Of a stretch of 19,131 bases of DNA, positions 7,555 to 12,541 are shown piece after piece. How positions within the stretch are numbered: position 1 is the stretch's first letter; each line of letters starts with the position of its first letter. This DNA is from an uncultured Bacilli bacterium (GTDB lineage Bacteria > Bacillota_I > Bacilli_A > RF39 > UBA660): positions 1 through 19,131 of the forward strand of contig CAKOMI010000025.1 in the NCBI GenBank assembly GCA_934096605.1, in the 5' to 3' direction. A program made the translations under genes and the position numbers. The notes under the pieces are model-generated. The model saw only the letters and a list, made by a program, of their open reading frames with translations. It had not been told where the DNA came from and made no database searches.

Positions 7555-7767
7555 ATGAAGCTAATTAAATTTGATTATTTAAAAAAATCAGATAAACAAC
7601 GTGGTTTAATTATACGTAATGGTGAAGTTGTTAAAGTAGTAGTAAATAAACATCCCAGGACCGAACTCACTATAAAATGTGAAGACAATAGACTTAATGT
7701 TGTCTTAGATGATGATAATAAAAATTTTTTTGCTGTAAAAAAAGAGGAACAAGTTCAAATTGACTAA
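7555..7767 (+). CDS. Small conserved protein of unknown function, MKLIKFDY family, copy 1
   Basis: A 70-residue soluble protein with no signal peptide, membrane segment or cysteine cluster. It has predicted beta strands (LIIRNGEVVKVVVNK, NRLNVVLDDD). It shares MKLIKFDY at the N-terminus, a G-E-hydrophobic strand and NKHPRTE (residues 31-37, against NKRPQTE) with a second gene at 9987, so the two are paralogues. The start is the ATG at 7555 with AAAGGA upstream; a TTG 21 bases earlier precedes that site and is unlikely. The last codons (KKEEQVQID and stop) lie inside a 42-bp repeat that also forms the terminator. I do not recognise the family, and no function is assigned. Confidence 0.75.
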   Translation: MKLIKFDYLKKSDKQRGLIIRNGEVVKVVVNKHPRTELTIKCEDNRLNVVLDDDNKNFFAVKKEEQVQID

Positions 7768-7780
7768 TTGTCCTCTTTTT
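7739..7780. terminator. Bidirectional terminator, copy 1 of a 42-bp direct repeat
   Basis: AAAAAGAGGAACAA pairs with TTGTCCTCTTTTT (one bulged base), giving a strong stem flanked by A and T tracts, so it can stop transcription on both strands. It ends the MKLIKFDY gene from the left and the 64-codon gene from the right. All 42 bases recur at 8130-8171. Confidence 0.8.
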
Positions 7781-7783
7781 AAG

Positions 7784-7812
7784 ATTCAATCATTTTTGGT
7801 TGAATTATTTTT
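7784..7812 (+). terminator. Second terminator-like hairpin
   Basis: ATTCAA (7784-7789) pairs with TTGAAT (7800-7805) and a T-rich run follows on the plus strand. It may back up the terminator just before it. Confidence 0.4.
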
Positions 7813-7830
7813 TCTAATGGATTCTTTAAA

Positions 7831-8025
7831 TTAACACGTCCTTTTCTTCAAGTCTTTTTCTGTTAATCCTAATTTCTTTAACATTTCGTTTTTTTGTTTT
7901 TTATGATTTTCTTTAAAATTCTTATTTTCTTTTATATGACATATACTATCATAATATTCATTAAGTGAAAGACCTAACAATTTTGCACTTTCTTTTTGGG
8001 AAGTAATATATTCTCTTTTATTCAT
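7831..8025 (-). CDS. 64-residue protein with possible HTH, unknown function
   Basis: A small, lysine-rich, basic, cytosolic protein. Residues about 10-30 (QKESAKLLGLSLNEYYDSI) have the spacing of a helix-turn-helix (A..LGLSxxEYY). The C-terminal half (KKQKNEMLKKLGLTEKDLKK) is helical and repeats the LGLT/LGLS theme. The start ATG at 8025 has AGAGG five bases upstream, and a -10 (TATAAT) lies 31 bases upstream, so it is very likely expressed. It sits alone between two exact copies of a 42-bp terminator repeat and may have been inserted or duplicated there. DNA binding is a guess from the pattern only. Confidence 0.65.
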   Translation of the reverse strand: MNKREYITSQKESAKLLGLSLNEYYDSICHIKENKNFKENHKKQKNEMLKKLGLTEKDLKKRTC

Positions 8026-8045
8026 CTCTACCTCTTTTCTATTTT

Positions 8046-8116
8046 AATTAAGGTATATTATATTGAAGCGGACATCAGAAGAACAAATTTTTTTCAAGTA
8101 TGATGACACCTTAATT
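8046..8116. repeat. 9-bp inverted repeat around the promoter of the 64-codon gene
   Basis: AATTAAGGT (8046-8054) and ACCTTAATT (8108-8116) are perfect inverted copies enclosing the promoter of the small gene. They could be operator arms or remnants of the ends of a small insertion. Confidence 0.4.
8057..8086 (-). promoter_or_regulatory. Promoter of the 64-codon gene
   Basis: On the minus strand the -10 is TATAAT (8057-8062) and a weak -35 TTGTTC (8081-8086) lies 18 bases away. Confidence 0.5.
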
Positions 8117-8129
8117 TTTTTGATTGTGT

Positions 8130-8171
8130 AAAAAGAGGAACAAGTTCAAATTGACTAATTGTCCTCTTTTT
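8130..8171 (-). terminator. Terminator of pduL, copy 2 of the 42-bp direct repeat
   Basis: Identical over 42 bases to 7739-7780. On the minus strand the hairpin begins within the last codons of pduL (EKEDN and stop) and ends in a T tract. The start-to-start distance between the copies is 391 bases. Confidence 0.8.
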
Positions 8172-8736
8172 CTATTTTTTTAACTAAAAGTTTGTCGCCA
8201 TTATTTAGCAAGAATGCACTACCTTCATCACGATCAACATGAAATTCTAAAACACCATTTTTACTAGCTTTTATATGAGCATAAAAGACGCCTTTTCTTT
8301 CTTTATCTACTAAGACTTTTACTATTTCATTATCTAAAACGTTATAATGTTTTAAATCTTCTTCATTCATGTGGATATGATTTTCAGCCAAGATACAAGC
8401 GTGAGGCAAATAAACACTACCTTTACTTGTTTTAAGAGTAATACCTACGGCATCTGATAAGACACCACTTTTTCTAACTGGAGGATTTAAGCCTAATTTG
8501 TAAGCATCTGTACTAGATATTTCAACTTGATTATAAGTTCTTGTTGGTCCTAGGACACGGACACCCTCAATAACACATTTTGGTGTTTCTAGAGTTACGA
8601 ATAAATTACTGGCAAATTCACCTGTTTGTTTTAAAGGCTTTACACTAACCATTTCTTCGTCAAATAATTCTTTATAAACCTCCATAGTTAAATGAACATG
8701 ACGATTACTAATACCTACGGGAACAAAAAACTCCAT
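8155..8736 (-). CDS. pduL: PduL-type phosphate acyltransferase (phosphotransacylase)
   Basis: A 193-residue zinc enzyme that swaps acyl groups between coenzyme A and phosphate (acyl-CoA + Pi to acyl phosphate + CoA). Diagnostic motifs are VGISNRHVHL (H13, H15), GPTRTYNQVEIS (phosphate-binding arginine R66, acidic ligand E72) and LPHACILAENHIHM (H112, H120, H122). There is no N-terminal encapsulation peptide and no microcompartment shell gene nearby, so this is probably the free cytosolic form that replaces Pta in acetate production; an acetate kinase is not in the window. The start is the ATG at 8736, with AAGGA at a proper distance; an ATG two codons upstream is too close to that site. The stop codon lies in the terminator repeat. 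Confidence 0.92.
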   Translation of the reverse strand: MEFFVPVGISNRHVHLTMEVYKELFDEEMVSVKPLKQTGEFASNLFVTLETPKCVIEGVRVLGPTRTYNQVEISSTDAYKLGLNPPVRKSGVLSDAVGITLKTSKGSVYLPHACILAENHIHMNEEDLKHYNVLDNEIVKVLVDKERKGVFYAHIKASKNGVLEFHVDRDEGSAFLLNNGDKLLVKKIEKEDN

Positions 8737-8780
8737 AAACATTCCTTCTTTCTTTTTATGTATAAATATATTAAACTAAT

Positions 8781-8795
8781 CCATAATAGTTATGG
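8781..8795. promoter_or_regulatory. Short palindrome upstream of the zinc-binding protein gene
   Basis: CCATAA and TTATGG form a perfect inverted repeat around TAG, just before the ribosome binding site. It could be a regulator site or part of a 5' hairpin. Confidence 0.25.
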
Positions 8796-8803
8796 GTGAT
8801 TAA

Positions 8804-9004
8804 ATGAAAAATAATAATTGTAGTGACTGTAGCACTAAAACTACAGAAGGAAGAGCTGTCATTGATAAGGATACAGGACTTTTATGTATCGACTTATCAA
8901 GACAAGACTATCCAACAGACAAAGATATATTAGTCCCTTATGTTTGTACGTCTTGTGGTGAAACAACTTGGAAAACCAAGAGCAAAACGGAAAAGGAAAG
9001 TTAA
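8804..9004 (+). CDS. Small cysteine-pair (zinc-ribbon-like) protein
   Basis: A 66-residue protein with two CxxC pairs, C6-C9 (CSDC) and C48-C51 (CTSC), and a single cysteine C28. The second pair is in VPYVCTSCGETTWKTKS, which looks like the C-terminal knuckle of a zinc ribbon. The ~39-residue gap between pairs is long for a classical ribbon but possible with an inserted hairpin. It is probably a cytosolic metal-binding protein of unknown role. The start ATG has GGGTGAT upstream. The gene is divergent from pduL and convergent with the COG2426 gene, with which it shares a hairpin terminator. Confidence 0.75.
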   Translation: MKNNNCSDCSTKTTEGRAVIDKDTGLLCIDLSRQDYPTDKDILVPYVCTSCGETTWKTKSKTEKES

Positions 9005-9014
9005 GTTTCCTTTT
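8991..9014. terminator. Shared bidirectional terminator
   Basis: AAAAGGAAA and TTTCCTTTT form a perfect 9-bp stem around GTTAAG, with T on the plus side. It overlaps the 3' end of the zinc-binding protein gene and lies right after the stop of the convergent membrane-protein gene. Confidence 0.75.
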
Positions 9015-9015
9015 T

Positions 9016-9531
9016 TTAATTTATTAAATTTCCTAAGACACCATAAGATAAGATAAGCATAATAATACCAGCCATGATAACTCCCATGATGGCTGCAAGC
9101 ATACTTTTCTTTTTATCAAGACCTAGTAAAGCGGCGATTAAACAGCCAGTCCAAGCACCAGTACCAGGTAATGGGATACCAACAAATAAGAATAGGCCTA
9201 AGTATTTTAAGTTTTCTATTTGGTCTTTTTTCTTATTAGCCTTAGCCTCTAATTTGACAACTAACTTGTGAAAATGTTTTGTTTTCTTTAATTTATCAAA
9301 TAAAGGGGTTATAAACCATAAGATAAATGGGATAGGAACAATGTTACCAATAAAGCAAACGATGAAACTTTCAAGCATTGGTAGACCTAAAATACTTGAA
9401 GCAATAAGCCCACCTCTTAGTTCTAAAATGGGTAATAATGAGATAACAAATACGATAAAATACTTACCTATAGTTGTACCAGCCCAGGCCCCAAAAATGG
9501 AAACCATAAATTTTGCTACTTTTTCTGTCAT
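9016..9531 (-). CDS. COG2426 small multidrug-export-like membrane protein
   Basis: A 171-residue integral membrane protein of the Sm_multidrug_ex family (COG2426). Two re-entrant-like motifs match this DedA-related group: LLPILELRGGLIASS near residue 35 and LFVGIPLPGTGAWTGCLIAALLGL near residue 115, with GNIVPIPFILWF between them. A charged cytoplasmic loop (KKTKHFHKLVVKLEAKANKKK) joins the halves. The drug-export name comes from early annotation. The true substrate is not established and may be a lipid or small ion. The start ATG at 9531 has a strong AAAGGAGG site. It appears to be a single-gene unit. Confidence 0.9.
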   Translation of the reverse strand: MTEKVAKFMVSIFGAWAGTTIGKYFIVFVISLLPILELRGGLIASSILGLPMLESFIVCFIGNIVPIPFILWFITPLFDKLKKTKHFHKLVVKLEAKANKKKDQIENLKYLGLFLFVGIPLPGTGAWTGCLIAALLGLDKKKSMLAAIMGVIMAGIIMLILSYGVLGNLIN

Positions 9532-9617
9532 ATATTTATCCTCCTTAAAGATAATTTTAGCAAAAATGGATATAAAAAAAAAGAATAAATATTTATATAG
9601 ACATATAATTGTAAAAT

Positions 9618-9884
9618 TTATTCTTCTAATAACTGGCGATTCTCACTTGGATCTCTAAAAAAGAAATCAGCATCTTGACCATATACTATAATTGCTTTAT
9701 GAAGCATATTAATTGACATATTGTTACGATCGTTTATTGCCTCTACTCTTTTTAAATGTTCAGGAGTTACACCAAAAATTTCAGCCGCATCTTCAAGTCT
9801 TATACCTGCTAGGCGTCTAGCTATTTTCATATTCTGACAAATTTTAGCTTTAATATCAGGATCAAATACATAACTTTTTAACAT
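9618..9884 (-). CDS. Xre-like HTH DNA-binding protein
   Basis: An 88-residue protein with one HTH domain. KICQNMKIARRLAGIRLEDAAEIFGVTPEHLKRVEAIND (residues about 14-52) matches the Xre pattern (ARxxAGxxLEDAAxxFGVTxxxLKRxE). A C-terminal helix and the tail FFFRDPSENRQLLEE follow. It is probably a small transcriptional regulator. The start ATG at 9884 has only a weak site (GAGTGATG). It is divergent from the second MKLIKFDY gene across about 100 bases, so one of its targets could be that shared region. The family is clear but the target is inferred. Confidence 0.8.
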   Translation of the reverse strand: MLKSYVFDPDIKAKICQNMKIARRLAGIRLEDAAEIFGVTPEHLKRVEAINDRNNMSINMLHKAIIVYGQDADFFFRDPSENRQLLEE

Positions 9885-9961
9885 TTTACATCACTCATAT
9901 AGATATTCTCATAATTATTTTGGAATTTTAGTAACCTTTTATACCAAATATAACTAATCTT

Positions 9962-9970
9962 TGTTATAAT
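9962..9970 (+). promoter_or_regulatory. Extended -10 of the second MKLIKFDY gene
   Basis: TGTTATAAT lies 16 bases before the chosen TTG start. The short distance implies a brief leader. No clear -35 was seen. Confidence 0.5.
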
Positions 9971-9986
9971 GTGAGTGGTGATAGAA

Positions 9987-10190
9987 TTGAAATTAATAAA
10001 ATTTGATTATAAAAGTGATATAGATAAAGAGAAGAATCAAAGTATATTTTTAGAAGAAGGAGAAATAATTCATATACTTACTAATAAAAGACCGCAGACT
10101 GAGAAAATATTTATTTGTAATAATAAGGAAATAAAAGAAATATCTAAACAAGAGTATAAAAAAATAATTAAGAAAAATAGTTTAGACTAA
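9987..10190 (+). CDS. Small conserved protein of unknown function, MKLIKFDY family, copy 2
   Basis: A 67-residue soluble, charged protein paralogous to the gene at 7555. It shares MKLIKFDY at residues 1-8, a strand EEGEIIHILTNK (against RNGEVVKVVVNK) and NKRPQTE at 33-39. The rest is lysine-rich and differs. The alignment sets the start: TTG at 9987, preceded by GGTGAT, gives the same first eight residues. A GTG at 9975 would add VIEL with no ribosome binding site of its own. It is divergent from an HTH gene and ends at a hairpin terminator. The family is unrecognised. Two copies on short single-gene units suggest a regulatory or accessory role, but nothing here shows which. Confidence 0.7.
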   Translation: MKLIKFDYKSDIDKEKNQSIFLEEGEIIHILTNKRPQTEKIFICNNKEIKEISKQEYKKIIKKNSLD

Positions 10191-10210
10191 TGAGATAATT
10201 AGTTTTTTTT
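10186..10210 (+). terminator. Terminator of the second MKLIKFDY gene
   Basis: ACTAAT pairs with ATTAGT around GAGATA and is followed by eight T. The stem starts at the stop codon. Confidence 0.65.
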
Positions 10211-10214
10211 ATGC

Positions 10215-10255
10215 AAAAATAAAGGAAAAGAACTATAAAAAGGTCGTTCTTTTCC
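10215..10255 (-). terminator. Terminator for minus-strand transcription from the kinase side
   Basis: GGAAAAGAAC (10224-10233) and GTTCTTTTCC (10246-10255) form a perfect 10-bp stem around 12 bases. On the minus strand a T-rich run follows. It lies about 170 bases beyond the kinase stop codon and would end either the two-component operon or the separate unit proposed at 10388-10413. Confidence 0.65.
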
Positions 10256-10387
10256 ATAAAGTGTGAGTTTGAGTTTATATGTTATTTATATTGTATAGAG
10301 TTTTGTATATATTTTTAGAGCAAAATATATGGTATAGATTATTACTTATCACTCTCCTTTCATGTTTATAATGATACTACGCATTTA

Positions 10388-10413
10388 TGAAAATTAAGTG
10401 AAGAGTTAGTGAA
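10388..10413 (-). promoter_or_regulatory. Three 11-bp-phased TTCAY repeats, probable response-regulator site
   Basis: On the minus strand TTCACTAACTC, TTCACTTAATT and TTCATAAATGC follow each other exactly 11 bases apart (TTCAY units at 10410-10413, 10399-10402 and 10388-10391, counting the shared TGAA on the plus strand). TTCACTAANNNTTCAC is identical to the pair before the response-regulator gene at 12492. An A/T-rich TATAAA-like -10 candidate and then AAAGGAGAGTGAT follow, but no proper reading frame. Confidence 0.55.
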
Positions 10414-10424
10414 TAAATAGTAAA

Positions 10425-11810
10425 TTATTTTTTCTTAATGTAAAAGTAGAAAGTTGTGCCCTTATTAATCTTAGACTCAACACCATATTTAAAGTTATGA
10501 CTAACTAAAATGGATTTAACGATGGATAAACCTATACCAGAAGAAACAACATTACGTTTATGATTTTTATCATTTTTATAGTATTTATCCCAGATGAAAG
10601 GTAGTTCACTTTCTTCGATGCCTTTACCAGTATCCTTAATGAAAACGCCATAAGAGTCTCTAGTCTTTTTAATTGTTATGGTGACTGTTTTATCATCGCC
10701 CGTATAGTTGATGGCATTGTTAATTAGATTATAAATTACTTGATTAATTTTTTTTCTATCGGCAATAACTAGGGCTTTTTTTGGGGCCTCTAAAACAAAA
10801 TGATAATTTTCGGTTTCTTTTATTATTTCATATCTTTTTAAAATGGAATTAATTTCCGCTACTAAGTCAAAAGTTTCTAAGTTTATTACTTCAGCATTAG
10901 CCTGTAATTTAGAAAGTTCTAATATATCATTTACTAAAATATTTAGTCTATCTGTTTCATCGATGATAATGTTTAAGTGTTCTTCTCTTTTTTTATCATC
11001 TTTATAAGAAATATCACGAACCATTTCAGCATAAGCCCTAATCATAGTAAGGGGTGTTTTTAAATCATGAGATACATTAGCAAGTAAATCTCTTCTTAAT
11101 TCATCTGTTTTTAGCATTTCACTTTGAGCACTAGTTAAAACGTTGGAAAGTTCGTTCACTTCTAGAATGTCATAAGTTGGAAAATCTACTGGTACACCAG
11201 ACCCAAGTTTCCTAGCTTTTTTAGTAATGTCTTGCAGAGATGACGTTAATTTTTTAGAAAGAAAATAGGCAATCATACACGCAAAAATAATGGCTATAAT
11301 AGTTAAATAAATAAGTTGGTTTTTCAGTAAAACATTAGCCTTACTAACATCTTCTAAAGTACGATATAAGAATACTGCCCCATCACCAACTTTTATTTCA
11401 TAAAGGTATGCCTCAGCATCATAGTCTTCATTAACTAAGCGATGGGCAATTTTTTTTTGGTCTGATTGTAAAAAGGCGTTTTCTATATTTAGGATTGTTT
11501 CATTATTTTTACCAAGAGCACAGCCATTCATTAAGGTATTATAGTAATAGATTTTGCCACCAATATGATACTCCATACAGACCTCTTCTTCATAGGCAAT
11601 GCTTTCTAGTTTTTTACTAACATTAGAAAAATTAGAGTTTTCAATGGACTTGGCTAAAGAATCCATTTTCTTTAATTGATAGTCTCGGTAAGAATATTTA
11701 ATATAGACAATTTGGAAGAACCATAAAGATAGTAAAATACAGACACTAAAAACAATAAAATAAATTAAAGTTTTACTACTCATAGAGGCAATTTTTTTCT
11801 TAGTATTCAA
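10425..11810 (-). CDS. Sensor histidine kinase (PhoR/ResE-like architecture)
   Basis: A 461-residue membrane kinase that senses an unknown outside signal and phosphorylates the response regulator encoded just upstream. The order is TM1 (about 14-35), an extracytoplasmic sensor of ~125 residues, TM2 (about 162-184), HAMP (about 185-237), HisKA with VSHDLKTPL (phospho-acceptor H248), and HATPase_c with the N box NLINNAIN (about 361-368), G1 DTGKGIEE (393-400) and G2 GIGLSI (425-430). All key residues are present. The frame opens with TTG at 11810 and overlaps the regulator stop by 11 bases, which suggests coupled translation; GTAGG upstream is a modest site. The nearest ATG (codon 10) has no ribosome binding site. 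The signal cannot be told from the sequence. Confidence 0.92.
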   Translation of the reverse strand: MNTKKKIASMSSKTLIYFIVFSVCILLSLWFFQIVYIKYSYRDYQLKKMDSLAKSIENSNFSNVSKKLESIAYEEEVCMEYHIGGKIYYYNTLMNGCALGKNNETILNIENAFLQSDQKKIAHRLVNEDYDAEAYLYEIKVGDGAVFLYRTLEDVSKANVLLKNQLIYLTIIAIIFACMIAYFLSKKLTSSLQDITKKARKLGSGVPVDFPTYDILEVNELSNVLTSAQSEMLKTDELRRDLLANVSHDLKTPLTMIRAYAEMVRDISYKDDKKREEHLNIIIDETDRLNILVNDILELSKLQANAEVINLETFDLVAEINSILKRYEIIKETENYHFVLEAPKKALVIADRKKINQVIYNLINNAINYTGDDKTVTITIKKTRDSYGVFIKDTGKGIEESELPFIWDKYYKNDKNHKRNVVSSGIGLSIVKSILVSHNFKYGVESKINKGTTFYFYIKKK

Positions 11811-12456
11811 ATTTATAACCTACCTTACGAATTGTTTTAATATATTTACCATATTCTCCTAGTCTATGTCTTAAGGTTTTCACATGGGTATCAACTGTTC
11901 TATCATCGCCATAAAAATCATAACCCCAGATATTTGTTAGTAATTGTTCTCTTGTAAGCGCAATATGATTATTAGAAACAAAGTACTTTAATAAGTCATA
12001 TTCTTTAGGTGTTAGAGGAATGTCATCCCCCTTAATTTTTACCTCATGAGCAATATCATCAATCATTAAGTCACCAAATTCTAGACAATTATTTTGTTTT
12101 TCATGTCTTTTAGTAACGGCTTTTACGCGAGCCACTAATTCTTTAGGACTAAATGGTTTGGTAACATAATCATCAACACCAATATCAAAACCAATTAATT
12201 TATCATATTCCTCAGTTCTTGCAGAAAGCATTATGACTGGCGTATCTTTTATTTTTTTTAATTCTTTAACTGTTTGAAAGCCATCTTTTTTTGGCATCAT
12301 CACATCCATAATTACTAGGTCATAATCATTATTTTTGAAAAGAGTTATAGCTTCATCACCATCACTTGCTTCTTCGACCTCGTAATTTTCAAGAGCCAAA
12401 TATTCTCTCAAAACATTACGAATAAGCATTTCATCATCAACAACTAATATTTTCAC
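11800..12456 (-). CDS. OmpR-family response regulator
   Basis: A 218-residue two-domain transcription factor. The receiver domain has acidic residues D7 and D8, phospho-acceptor D51 (VIMDVMMPKKDG), S78 (MLSART) and K100 (YVTKPFSPKEL). The C-terminal winged helix shows LTPKEYDLLKYF, ALTREQLLTNIWG, RTVDTHVKTLRHRLG and IKTIRKVGYKF. Such proteins bind as dimers to repeats spaced about 11 bases apart. Two TTCAC units at exactly that spacing overlap its own promoter, so self-regulation is likely. The start is GTG at 12456, with GTAGGTGAT upstream; it aligns with the usual first strand KILVVDDE. It is the first gene of a two-gene operon with the kinase. The regulon beyond this operon is unknown. Confidence 0.95.
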   Translation of the reverse strand: MKILVVDDEMLIRNVLREYLALENYEVEEASDGDEAITLFKNNDYDLVIMDVMMPKKDGFQTVKELKKIKDTPVIMLSARTEEYDKLIGFDIGVDDYVTKPFSPKELVARVKAVTKRHEKQNNCLEFGDLMIDDIAHEVKIKGDDIPLTPKEYDLLKYFVSNNHIALTREQLLTNIWGYDFYGDDRTVDTHVKTLRHRLGEYGKYIKTIRKVGYKFEY

Positions 12457-12477
12457 AAAATCACCTACTTGCCTTAT

Positions 12478-12507
12478 ATTATAACAAATATGTGAATTTT
12501 TAGTGAA
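12478..12507 (-). promoter_or_regulatory. Promoter and operator of the two-component operon
   Basis: On the minus strand there is an extended -10 TGTTATAAT (TATAAT at 12478-12483). TTCAC units lie at 12503-12507 and 12492-12496, 11 bases apart. The distal unit overlaps a -35-like TTCACT (12502-12507) at 18-bp spacing. The same TTCACTAANNNTTCAC string recurs downstream of the kinase gene. Confidence 0.65.
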
Positions 12508-12518
12508 AAAACCTTAAA

Positions 12519-12541
12519 TAAAAAAAGCGATTTTACTCGCT
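12519..12541 (-). terminator. Terminator of the second surface gene
   Basis: On the minus strand AGCGA pairs with TCGCT around GTAAAA, followed by seven T. It overlaps the stop codon of the surface gene. Confidence 0.75.

Noticed and set aside
8046..8116. Treating the AATTAAGGT inverted repeat as the ends of an insertion sequence
   Set aside because: The arms are only 9 bp, enclose just 53 bases, and no target-site duplication was found next to them. The promoter-linked operator reading is at least as likely.
8155..8736. pduL as part of a bacterial microcompartment
   Set aside because: The protein lacks the N-terminal encapsulation peptide, and no shell or diol-dehydratase genes are nearby.
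9074..9658. Plus-strand frames opposite the COG2426 gene
   Set aside because: They are antisense shadows of a well-supported membrane protein gene, without ribosome binding sites.
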